Assembly (NCBI GenBank): GCA_022821495.1
Contig: JAJEDN010000042.1
Location: 1-36,005, forward strand
Source of the DNA: Candidatus Poribacteria bacterium
GTDB taxonomy: Bacteria > Poribacteria > WGA-4E > WGA-3G
Reading direction: 5' to 3'
DNA: 36,005 nt
Part shown: piece by piece, positions 1 through 7,604 of the stretch
How positions within the stretch are numbered: the first letter of the stretch is position 1
Layout: each line of letters opens with the position of its first letter
The notes under the pieces: model-generated
What the model was told of the DNA's origin: nothing
The model's input: only the letters and a program-made list of their open reading frames with translations
Databases searched by the model: none
Made by a program: the position numbers and the translations under genes

Positions 1-177
1 GATGCCGTCTTTCAAGAAGACTCATCAAGCGTCAGAACAGTTGTTATCACTCAAGTCATGGCGGCTATGCGAAACTCAGCTATCTCTGTTTTGCGATGTA
101 CTGGACAGACAAAAATCACTGACGCACTCCAATATCTAGCAGCTCAACCTAAACTCGCAGTTAACTTCATAAAATGA
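1..177 (+). pseudogene. ISAs1-like transposase, C-terminal end (cut by window edge)
   Basis: Reading frame 1 is open from the first base to a TGA at 175-177 and encodes 58 residues. The pattern S-S-x-V-R-T followed by Q-V-M-A-A-M-R-N-x-A-I and L-R-x-x-G-x-T-x-I resembles the C-terminus of ISAs1/H-repeat-associated DDE transposases, where the last catalytic region is followed by a conserved 'MA.LRN..I..LR..G' helix. The N-terminal part lies outside the window, so whether the gene is intact cannot be judged. The family assignment rests on this short motif only. Confidence 0.6.
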
Positions 178-221
178 AAAATCGTACAATTGAATGACCC
201 TGACTTCGCTATTTTGGTATC

Positions 222-251
222 TTGACATTATTTTTACATTCATGATACGAT
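222..251 (+). promoter_or_regulatory. candidate sigma-70 promoter
   Basis: A perfect -35 box TTGACA (222-227) is followed after 18 bases by TACGAT (246-251, 4 of 6 matches to TATAAT). It lies 35 bases before the ATG at 286, in the spacer after the transposase remnant. Confidence 0.45.
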
Positions 252-285
252 ATTTTCATTCAGCGGTGCGGAGGTATTGCCTACG

Positions 286-1707
286 ATGAACTCGGAATTG
301 ATTATCACTAAAATATGCAATGCTATTGATCTGATGATCGAAAGCAGTAAGCCATACAAAGGGCTATTCCCGTCCATTCTGAATGCAGAGACGGGTGAGA
401 TGCTAATGGAGAAACCGCCTAAGATTCCGGGGCAGAGGGATGGTGATCGCGCACATCTCGGCACGAACTTGATTCATGATGAACCCTTACTCGCGACAAT
501 GAACGCGCTCGCTGAAACCGAATCGAAACCGGAATACGTTGAAGCGGTGGATCGATATTTGGAGCACTTTGCTCGGAATTGTACGGATACGGTATCTGGA
601 TTGTTCCCTTGGGGTGAGCATTCGTTTTGGCAACTTATCGAAGAACGGGTCGGGTGTTCTCGGAATCCAGACGGTGGTACCGCAATCCACGATCATCTGC
701 GTAAGGTGCCGCTCTGGCTCTGGCAAAAACTGAATACGTATAATCCGGCATGTGTGCAGAGTTTCGCTGATGGACTGGATTACCACTGGACAGAAGGGGA
801 CGGGCTTGAATACATCCGCCATGCGAATATCGACACAAAAGCACACCTTGTTCGCGGGGGGCGAGCGTGTGATTTTCCACGGCATTCAGGCTTTTATATT
901 TTCGATTTGGTGTTTGCGTATACGCAAGACCAGCGTCCTGAAACCCTTCAACAGATCCAGAACTATACCGATTACTGGTGGGAGAAGAAGGATGCGCGTG
1001 GACTTTTGCGGATCGAGAGTCGTTCACCAAAGGAAGATGAGCGGTTCTTTGAGATGAACGCGCCGACGCAAACGTTCTCATTGGGGATGAGTCTACTTGA
1101 ATCTGCAGCATTGATAGAATCACTTCTCCCTGAACTGGCAGCCCAGATGCGGCAATACGGCTTGGTCTACATCAACGGATTTCTCGCTGCGCCGCATAAC
1201 CTTGACACGCGTGAATTTGTGAGTTTATGCCAGTGTGAAACGGATCAAATTCTTGAACGTATGTCCTCTTGGGGAAGCGTCTACGGTTCGGGAACTGTGT
1301 GCAGCACAGGCGTGCTATGTCTCGCAGGATGGCGATTGACGCAGAACGAGAAGTTGATGGAATACGCACGCGCCGTTGGTAATACCTATCTTGATGAGAA
1401 GTTTCCGGTGGATCAAGTTCACGTAGAAGGGTTTAAGATTCCGGCATCGGATGCGGGGCTTACACTTGAGTTGTTTGCGGAGCTTTATGACATCACCGGT
1501 GAATCGGTGTGGTTGGAGGGCGGTATTGAACTTGCGGAGACAGTGTTGGAAGTCTATTTCCCGGATACGCTTCCATACGGTGCATCTGCGATTGATTGGT
1601 ATGAATCACAGATGGGCGCAGCGTTCCTAATTCACGGTTTGGCGCGAGTGTCATTGCTATCACTTCACCAAACATCTCCGCTTGCCCCCAATTATACAGC
1701 CCGATAG
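286..1707 (+). CDS. putative alpha/alpha-barrel carbohydrate-active protein
   Basis: The frame is open from a TTG at 277, but GGAGGT at 270-275 lies one base before that TTG and ten bases before the ATG at 286, so 286 is preferred (473 residues). No signal peptide is visible, so it is probably cytoplasmic. The protein is rich in Trp, Tyr and acidic residues (for example FPWGEHSFW, YWWEKKDARGLLRIESR and AIDWYESQMGAAFLIHGLARV) and has helical hairpins of the kind seen in six-hairpin glycosidases and pectate-lyase-like alpha/alpha toroids. No catalytic residue could be assigned. The gene stands alone between an IS remnant and a repeat-filled spacer. Fold-level assignment is moderate; the substrate is unknown. 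Confidence 0.5.
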   Translation: MNSELIITKICNAIDLMIESSKPYKGLFPSILNAETGEMLMEKPPKIPGQRDGDRAHLGTNLIHDEPLLATMNALAETESKPEYVEAVDRYLEHFARNCTDTVSGLFPWGEHSFWQLIEERVGCSRNPDGGTAIHDHLRKVPLWLWQKLNTYNPACVQSFADGLDYHWTEGDGLEYIRHANIDTKAHLVRGGRACDFPRHSGFYIFDLVFAYTQDQRPETLQQIQNYTDYWWEKKDARGLLRIESRSPKEDERFFEMNAPTQTFSLGMSLLESAALIESLLPELAAQMRQYGLVYINGFLAAPHNLDTREFVSLCQCETDQILERMSSWGSVYGSGTVCSTGVLCLAGWRLTQNEKLMEYARAVGNTYLDEKFPVDQVHVEGFKIPASDAGLTLELFAELYDITGESVWLEGGIELAETVLEVYFPDTLPYGASAIDWYESQMGAAFLIHGLARVSLLSLHQTSPLAPNYTAR

Positions 1708-2156
1708 ACGTTCTGAAGACAAAAAGACAAACAGAATATTTACACATCCCAATTAGGAAATTTGACAAACGCACCATAGGTGCCAATTTTACGAAAATCA
1801 TAAGTGTCAATTTAAAAAAAACAACCGTCTCAGACCGAGGCCCGGTAGGTTCGGTTTCCTAACCGAACCAGATACTCCGCGGGAGCCTTGAAGACTGCAA
1901 AAACCTCCTGAATCCCGTAGGGATGGTATCTCTGTAGAGAAATGCAACCTCACAGACCTAAGCCCCGTAGGGGCGGCATCTATAGAGACGGTCCCCGAAA
2001 TACCGTGAAAATCCCTAAATTGACACCTATGGGAAATTTGACAAACGCACCAATAATGCACATAAAATTATTGACATCATTGATGCCCATCAACAGATTT
2101 AGGAAGTTATCAAAACCGTCTTGCCATAGGTAAATTGGCATCAAACGAGAATTATC
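1708..2156. repeat. 449-base spacer filled with direct and inverted repeats
   Basis: No convincing gene is present. A direct repeat (GGAAATTTGACAAACGCACCA) occurs near 1756-1776 and again near 2032-2052. CCATAGGTGCCAATTT (about 1774-1789) is matched by its near-perfect reverse complement around 2018-2034, so the spacer is bracketed by sequence in both orientations. Inside are compact palindromes: GGTTCGGT/ACCGAACC (1848-1855 and 1862-1869), CCCGTAGGG near 1914 and CCCCGTAGGGG near 1963. The short 'cccgtaggg' palindromes look like dispersed REP-type units. One copy of the direct repeat lies about 100 bases before the HNH-Sel1 gene. Confidence 0.6.
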
Positions 2157-4256
2157 ATGCAAGATATCCGCAAATCACCAGAGTATCAGCGATGGCGGAG
2201 AGAAGTCAAACATCGTGATAAAAATACATGTCGTATATGTGCTGTGCAGCGAAACCTCCATGTACACCATATAAAACCTTTAGAAAAGTACACTGAATTC
2301 GCCACCGACCTCGACAATGGTATAACGCTATGTGGAAACTGTCACGCTTTTTTGAGTGGGAAAGAAGAAAACACAAACCTCCAGACGATTACTGAAGCGT
2401 TTACAGGGCAACAGGATATGCGAACTGCTGAACAGTTAAAGCGGCTTAACAGTAAGTTTTCTGCCTATTTGGAGGACCTTTTAAAATCGGAAGATCGGGA
2501 TGTTGTGAACAATGCTGTTCATAAAATGTTTGTTCACCTCCAAACCTACCCAGATTCACTTGACCAATTTCTACATCTTATTGAACATATCTTGGGTAGT
2601 GAGAAAGGATTTGAGAATCAGTTTGCCAGACAGATAGCGATTGAAACTCTTAAAAATCACCCAAATAAGACAGCATCAGAGATGCTTAGCAAATATGAAA
2701 CTTCGTGGAATTATCAAGATGGAAAAAGGGCATATTTGCAAAGGGACTATGCCACAGCATTGAAAAAATTTGAGCCACTCGCCGAAAGCGGACATGCTGA
2801 ATCTCAACACTACTTAGGTGTGATTTACAAGGAGGGTAGAGGCGTTGCCAAAGACGCTAAGGCAGCTATCAAATGGTATCTAAAAGCTGCTGAGCAGCAA
2901 CATACAGAGGCTCAACTCGCTCTTGGGTATATGTATTTTTTCGGCAGTAAGCGGGATGATAAGAAAGCCATCAAGTGGTTTACAAAAGCCGCAGAGCAGG
3001 GAAATGTAATGGCCATATCGACACTTGTGGATAACTATGCCTTTGCGGATATGTATATTCGCGGCAGAGGTGTTACGCTGGATGATACGGAAGCCATCAA
3101 GTGGTGTACGAAACTCCTTGAGATGGGATATGGTAGCGAACGATTTTATATCTTGCTTGGGGATATATATGTTCGAGGCAGAGGTGTTGAACAAAACTCT
3201 ATGGAAGCCATCAAGTGGTATAAAAAAGAGGGAACTACACAGGGCATAGTCCGCATTGGAAAAATGTATGAATTTGGTAGAAGCGTTGCTCGTGACTATG
3301 CGGAAGCCATCAAGTGGTATACGAAAGCTGCAGAGCAGGGAGATGAAGACGCACAGTGGCACCTTGGGTATATGTATGCTAAAGGTAGAGGTGTTGAAAA
3401 AAATGACACCGAAGCTGTCAGGTGGTATACAAAAGCCGCAGAGGGAGGATCTACGGATGCTATGAACAGCCTTGGGAATATGTATGCTAAAGGTAGAGGT
3501 GTTGCCAAAGACGCTAAAACATCAGTCAAGTGGTATACGAAAGCCGCAGAGCAGGGAGATATGGTTTCCCAAAGATACCTTGGGTGGCTTTATAATCGGA
3601 ATACGATTTATAATCGGAATACGTTGTCCTCTTTCATCAAGCAGGACCATAAGGAAGCCATCAAGTGGTATACAAAAGCCGCAGAGCAGGGAGATTGCAT
3701 CGCACAGTGGCACCTTGGAGGCATGTATGCCGAAGGTAGAGGTGTTAAAAAAAATGAAACAGAAGCTGCTAAATGGTATCTAAAAGCCGTGCAACAAGGA
3801 AATGAGGACGCACGTCTTGACTTTGAAAGGTTTTATGCAAATCGTAAAACTACTCGTCTGAAAATAGATAAAGATACTTTACAAGAACCGTACCGGCCGA
3901 AGTATGGCAATTCTACCCCGTTATCACAAGAACCATACTGGGCGCGTCTAAGTTTTTTTCATAGCCTTTCCGCAGAAGGCATAAGGTTATTCTTATCCGA
4001 ACTTTCGGAACTTGGAGACTGGGGCAACTATGTGAAGATCGAAATTAAGAACAAGAGATTTACGTTAGAGATAAGCGGGGCAGAACATTTAAGTCAGTCA
4101 GGCTCTTTGAATTCCATCTTTGATGGAGGATTAGAATCGGAAAGCAGCCAACCAAACTCATCAGAAGCATATCCTCAACTGAACGGTGAGGTATTCTTAA
4201 CCGAAAAAGATATTCCCACGCTCAGGATACTCCTTATTAACATTCTGACCCGATAG
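2157..4256 (+). CDS. HNH endonuclease fused to Sel1-like repeats
   Basis: The 699-residue protein begins with a zinc-finger HNH nuclease motif: C25-x2-C28, H37-H38, N54, C59-x2-C62-H63. A linker of about 130 residues follows. Roughly ten Sel1-like (TPR-related) repeats then run to about residue 560, each close to 'A..LG.MY..GRGV..D..EAIKWYTKAAEQG'. The last 140 residues form a C-terminal region that I do not recognise. HNH supplies DNA cleavage and Sel1 repeats usually mediate protein-protein contact, so an effector-plus-sensor or scaffold role is an inference. One repeat contains a small tandem duplication (15 bases, twice, at 3591-3605 and 3609-3623). No signal peptide is seen. It stands alone on its strand with no obvious partner gene. 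Confidence 0.85.
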   Translation: MQDIRKSPEYQRWRREVKHRDKNTCRICAVQRNLHVHHIKPLEKYTEFATDLDNGITLCGNCHAFLSGKEENTNLQTITEAFTGQQDMRTAEQLKRLNSKFSAYLEDLLKSEDRDVVNNAVHKMFVHLQTYPDSLDQFLHLIEHILGSEKGFENQFARQIAIETLKNHPNKTASEMLSKYETSWNYQDGKRAYLQRDYATALKKFEPLAESGHAESQHYLGVIYKEGRGVAKDAKAAIKWYLKAAEQQHTEAQLALGYMYFFGSKRDDKKAIKWFTKAAEQGNVMAISTLVDNYAFADMYIRGRGVTLDDTEAIKWCTKLLEMGYGSERFYILLGDIYVRGRGVEQNSMEAIKWYKKEGTTQGIVRIGKMYEFGRSVARDYAEAIKWYTKAAEQGDEDAQWHLGYMYAKGRGVEKNDTEAVRWYTKAAEGGSTDAMNSLGNMYAKGRGVAKDAKTSVKWYTKAAEQGDMVSQRYLGWLYNRNTIYNRNTLSSFIKQDHKEAIKWYTKAAEQGDCIAQWHLGGMYAEGRGVKKNETEAAKWYLKAVQQGNEDARLDFERFYANRKTTRLKIDKDTLQEPYRPKYGNSTPLSQEPYWARLSFFHSLSAEGIRLFLSELSELGDWGNYVKIEIKNKRFTLEISGAEHLSQSGSLNSIFDGGLESESSQPNSSEAYPQLNGEVFLTEKDIPTLRILLINILTR

Positions 4257-4390
4257 ATGCGATGGGGATTAGGTGGTGTTCACATTTCATTATCATAAAA
4301 ATGGCAAGGGTTGTCCTATCTTTTTTGTCACTTAACAAATTTTACCAGCAGAGCGCATTGCGCTTCTGCAAAAAACATGAAAGGAAAATC

Positions 4391-5167
4391 ATGGCAAGAG
4401 TACCGATTGGTTTAGAATTGTTTTCTGTCCGAAACGAGTTGGCTGAGGATGCCCGCGGCACAATAAAAGCGGTCGCGGAGATGGGTTACGAAGGCGTTGA
4501 ATTTGCCGGTCCGCCCCGACATCCCGCACAAGAGTTGAAAGGCTACCTCGACGAGTTCGGCTTGGTCTGCTGTGGTTGGCACACACCGTTCAACCTTGTC
4601 CAAGAAGACACGCTCGCCGAAACGATTGAATTCAACAAGGTTTTGGAGAACCGTTATATCATCGTCCCGGGTATACCGGGTGAACTGCGTCAGTCAAGAG
4701 CAGATTGGTTGAAGTTGGCTGATGTCTTCAATGGAATCGCTGATAAACTCGCAGCACACGATATGGTGACGGGGTATCATAACCATCACGTCGAATTTAC
4801 GCCGCTGGATGGTGAGCAACCCTGGGATACTTTCTTCGGAAATACAAATGACGGTGTCGTGATGCAGCTGGATATGGGCAATGCGTTATCTGGTGGTGCT
4901 GATCTCGTCGGCATTCTGGAGAGATACCCGGGACGCGCTGGCACAGTGCATCTCAAGCCGTATGACGAATCAATAGGTGAGACGGACAGACACGCCGGTT
5001 TCCGTCCGATTATCGGTGAGGACAGTGTACCTTGGGATGAGATCTTCCGCATCTGCGAAACAACTGGCGGCACAGAGTGGTACATCGTTGAATATGAAAG
5101 TGATGCCTACCCCCCACTTGAGTCTGTCGAACGCTGTTTAACTGCACTCAAGGAAATGGGTAAATAA
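4391..5167 (+). CDS. sugar phosphate isomerase/epimerase (xylose-isomerase-like TIM barrel)
   Basis: The frame is open from 4262, but the stretch before 4391 codes for unlikely residues and the ATG at 4391 follows AAGGAAA, so 4391 is taken as the start (258 residues). The protein begins IGLELFSVR, as in AP-endonuclease-2/xylose-isomerase-like barrels. Candidate metal ligands are visible in order: the acidic residue of VEFAG, the histidines of GYHNHHVEF, the Asp of QLDMGNAL, the His of GTVHLKPYD and the Glu of IVEYES. Members isomerise or epimerise keto-sugars or inositols. The next gene starts 26 bases downstream and has the same fold class, so the two probably form an operon. The substrate is unknown. 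Confidence 0.85.
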   Translation: MARVPIGLELFSVRNELAEDARGTIKAVAEMGYEGVEFAGPPRHPAQELKGYLDEFGLVCCGWHTPFNLVQEDTLAETIEFNKVLENRYIIVPGIPGELRQSRADWLKLADVFNGIADKLAAHDMVTGYHNHHVEFTPLDGEQPWDTFFGNTNDGVVMQLDMGNALSGGADLVGILERYPGRAGTVHLKPYDESIGETDRHAGFRPIIGEDSVPWDEIFRICETTGGTEWYIVEYESDAYPPLESVERCLTALKEMGK

Positions 5168-5193
5168 TTCGGTTTTACCTTTGGAGCAAATTC

Positions 5194-5952
5194 ATGAAGA
5201 CCTATTGTGCAAGTACACTTCCATTTTCCGCTTTTCCTTTGACAGAGTTTGTGGGTAAGTTATCCGAAGGCGGCGTGTCCGCTATTGAACTCGCCCAACC
5301 CCATTTTTCGGACGTGGCAGCCGAAACCATTGATACACTTCGAGAAAAGACTGGACTCAATTTCAAATCCATGCTGAGCACGGTACGGGTTGACGCGCCA
5401 GATGGACTTGAAGCGTTAATCTCAATTCTTGACACTGCACAAAGGCTTTCCATTCCAATCGTCAGCATCGCGAGTGGTGGCAATGAAACCGCCACCGCTC
5501 GTGAGATTGACACGATTATTGATCGCCTCAAGACCGTCACAGCAGAAGCCCAAGCTCGGAATCTAACCCTTGTGCTCTATGCACATGAAGGGAGTCTCGC
5601 CTACAACCTTGAACGCACGCAGCAGATCCTCGATGCGATCCCTGCTGACAATTTCGGTTTTTACTACAGTCCGTTCCATTTCCACCGCGCCGGAGACGAT
5701 CCCGTTGTTGCCTTACGAGCACTGTCAGAACGGCTGATGAGTGTCTATTTCAACTGCGGTGTCGATTCGCAAACAGGCAGCGAGCCGTTCTGGGCACCGG
5801 AGATGGATTTCCCCGCTATCTGTCACGAGATAGAAACTGTCGGCTATACTGAGGAGATTATGCTTATCTACTTAGGGTTGAATGCGGAAACCCCACAACC
5901 GATTGTTGAAGGGGTCTTAAGCGCGCGTGCGAAGTTAGAAACTTACTTTTAG
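5194..5952 (+). CDS. sugar phosphate isomerase/epimerase-like protein
   Basis: This 252-residue protein starts at an ATG with GGAG nine bases upstream. It has the alternating beta-alpha pattern of a xylose-isomerase-like TIM barrel (SAIELAQPHF, IPIVSIASGG, LTLVLYAHEGS, FGFYYSPFHFHRAG, EEIMLIYLG). It is more divergent than the upstream gene: the Asp of the usual 'DxGN' metal motif is replaced around FYYSPFHFH, so metal binding and catalysis are uncertain. It is probably co-transcribed with the preceding isomerase and may act on a related substrate or be a binding or regulatory paralogue. Confidence 0.7.
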   Translation: MKTYCASTLPFSAFPLTEFVGKLSEGGVSAIELAQPHFSDVAAETIDTLREKTGLNFKSMLSTVRVDAPDGLEALISILDTAQRLSIPIVSIASGGNETATAREIDTIIDRLKTVTAEAQARNLTLVLYAHEGSLAYNLERTQQILDAIPADNFGFYYSPFHFHRAGDDPVVALRALSERLMSVYFNCGVDSQTGSEPFWAPEMDFPAICHEIETVGYTEEIMLIYLGLNAETPQPIVEGVLSARAKLETYF

Positions 5953-6036
5953 GCAAAATATCTCATCTCCAATCCTCCCTATTGTCAAGTCTGACCCGAA
6001 ATTTTCATTTTTTTTTCAGATTATGCACGTTTTCTG

Positions 6037-6125
6037 CCTCCAAATTACGTCTTTAGAAATCAAGCGATAAAACAATCGTTGTTTAACGATTTTTGTTCAA
6101 TGTCTGAAGACGTAATATTTGGAGG
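6037..6125 (+). promoter_or_regulatory. long 5' hairpin that pairs with the M16 gene ribosome-binding site
   Basis: Bases 6037-6057 pair with 6103-6125 over 21 base pairs (one G-U, one 2-base bulge at 6116-6117). The 3' arm contains GGAGG at 6121-6125, four bases or so before the ATG at 6131, and the 5' arm contains the matching CCTCC. The loop contains a second perfect hairpin, AATCGTT/AACGATT (6074-6080 and 6085-6091). The Shine-Dalgarno sequence is thus at the base of the stem. This could be a translation-control element; a binding ligand or temperature response is unproven. Confidence 0.55.
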
Positions 6126-6130
6126 TAAAG

Positions 6131-7435
6131 ATGCTTAACAGAATTAAACACGCAGTCGTGGGATTATTCTTCCTTGGAAGCTTTTCCCTCGCTTTCGCTG
6201 CGCCACCTAAAGTGACACGTTTTACACTCAGTAATGGTATCCGTGTTGTCAGTCTCTACGTTGAGGCATCCACAGATGTCATTATCCTTAGTTATTTGCC
6301 CCTTGGACTTGTCAGTGATGGAAAAGCAAAGGCGCAATGGAGTCACCTGATTGAACACTTGACACTCCGAACGACAGGACCGATTGATTACCCCTCAAGT
6401 AGTGCGGAAACGATGGCTGATAACATGCGCTTGGAATCTATCGGTAACACCGATAACTGGACGCAGGGTTTGGAACGACACGCAAAATGGCTTTCCGGGT
6501 TACCGTTTTCAGAGGAAAGTTTAGCCGAGGAGTTACCGAAGGCCTTGTCCGAGATTGACGTAACTGAAACGAGATTGGGGACTCACAAATGGGCATCCGC
6601 TGCATGGAACCAAGTTTTTCGACACGGTGAAACCGATATATCCATCCGGGGTGATGTTCAATCCGCACAGTTGCATGAATTGCAAGCATACCGAGATCGG
6701 CATTTAGTCCAAGCAGATCGGATGCTTTTGTGTGTCATCGGTGGCGTTGACTCGGAAACACTGCAACCCGTAATGGAAAAACAACTCGGACCTATCAACC
6801 TAACAGCAAAGACGCTGCCACCAGCAACAGCAACATCGGAGGCGGTGAGAGACCAAACTGCCACTTGGGATATCAATGTAACCCACTACATGGAAACTTA
6901 CGCGATACCGCATCCAGAAAATGAAGACTATCCGGCATTGTACATAACGAACGCGCTCTTGAACTTAGGACTCATGCAGGATACTGAACTGAAGGAATTA
7001 ACGGGTTTTGTGCTCAGCAGTGTTGATCTCGTCACACCCGAACAGACCTATCTACAGGTCAGTGCTTCACTCAAGCCAGATGTCGATATAGAAGCCGTTA
7101 AACAGCGCATTAGACTGCTGATAAACCGATTAAAGCGACCCGAGAACAACGCGCAGGTCGTTATGGCTGCCCCGTCACTTTCCATGCAATTCAGTTCACC
7201 ATTGGATATAGAGATGATAAAACAACAAAAACCGGCAGGTGTGTCAGAAGCCATGATGCTTGGTAACATCGGTGTATGGTGGGGGATGCTTGAATATCAA
7301 TATGGTGAGACTTTACCGCAGCTTGCGGGTGCGTTTGCCAAGGTCTCCGCGGATGATGTTGCCGCTGTTGTGAATCGATATTTAACTGAAGATGATCGAA
7401 TGACGTTAGTTCTTACACCCCGTGATGCGTTTTGA
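6131..7435 (+). CDS. exported M16-family (insulinase-like) zinc metallopeptidase
   Basis: The ATG at 6131 is used because GGAGGT lies just before it; an in-frame TTG at 6119 overlaps that site. The product is 434 residues with a signal peptide (about 1-23, ending FSLAFA). The M16 zinc motif is intact: H72-L-I-E75-H76, with acidic candidates for the third ligand at E141 and E146. The second half (from about HYMETYAIPHPENEDYPALY) is the M16 C-terminal domain. M16B enzymes usually work as two-subunit peptidases in the periplasm. The C-terminal half of the next gene, 169 bases downstream, is a close gap-free paralogue (roughly two-thirds identical by eye) that lacks the catalytic Glu. A heterodimer of active and inactive subunits is therefore plausible. 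Confidence 0.85.
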   Translation: MLNRIKHAVVGLFFLGSFSLAFAAPPKVTRFTLSNGIRVVSLYVEASTDVIILSYLPLGLVSDGKAKAQWSHLIEHLTLRTTGPIDYPSSSAETMADNMRLESIGNTDNWTQGLERHAKWLSGLPFSEESLAEELPKALSEIDVTETRLGTHKWASAAWNQVFRHGETDISIRGDVQSAQLHELQAYRDRHLVQADRMLLCVIGGVDSETLQPVMEKQLGPINLTAKTLPPATATSEAVRDQTATWDINVTHYMETYAIPHPENEDYPALYITNALLNLGLMQDTELKELTGFVLSSVDLVTPEQTYLQVSASLKPDVDIEAVKQRIRLLINRLKRPENNAQVVMAAPSLSMQFSSPLDIEMIKQQKPAGVSEAMMLGNIGVWWGMLEYQYGETLPQLAGAFAKVSADDVAAVVNRYLTEDDRMTLVLTPRDAF

Positions 7436-7523
7436 CGTTGAAATCCGGTGAAAATGTATGTTTGTGTGTTCAGTTCCCCGTGCCTGAATGAGCGAATATA
7501 TCTCACAACATTACCTATTTTGA

Positions 7524-7554
7524 TTGTCAAATTGCATCAGCGAAATGGTATAAA
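7524..7554 (+). promoter_or_regulatory. candidate extended -10 promoter of the sigma/M16 fusion gene
   Basis: TGG-TATAAA (7546-7554) is an extended -10 element, with TTGTCA at 7524-7529 as a possible -35 box. The 19-base spacing is longer than optimal. The predicted transcript would start about 45 bases before the ATG at 7605. Confidence 0.35.
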
Positions 7555-7604
7555 GTATTAGCAGAAATCCAGTCGTTTGCGTTGACGCATTATGGAGAGT
7601 CCCG

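Noticed and set aside
635..1123. 162-residue minus-strand frame inside the first gene
   Set aside because: Lies wholly within a better-supported plus-strand gene and shows no domain pattern or ribosome-binding site.
2880..3362. Long minus-strand frames opposite the HNH-Sel1 gene (160 and 77 residues) with repeats
   Set aside because: They mirror the Sel1 repeat codons of the plus-strand gene; the repeated residues are artefacts of the repetitive DNA.
4262..4390. N-terminal extension of the first isomerase gene
   Set aside because: The residues are not barrel-like and a Shine-Dalgarno-supported ATG at 4391 matches the family N-terminus.
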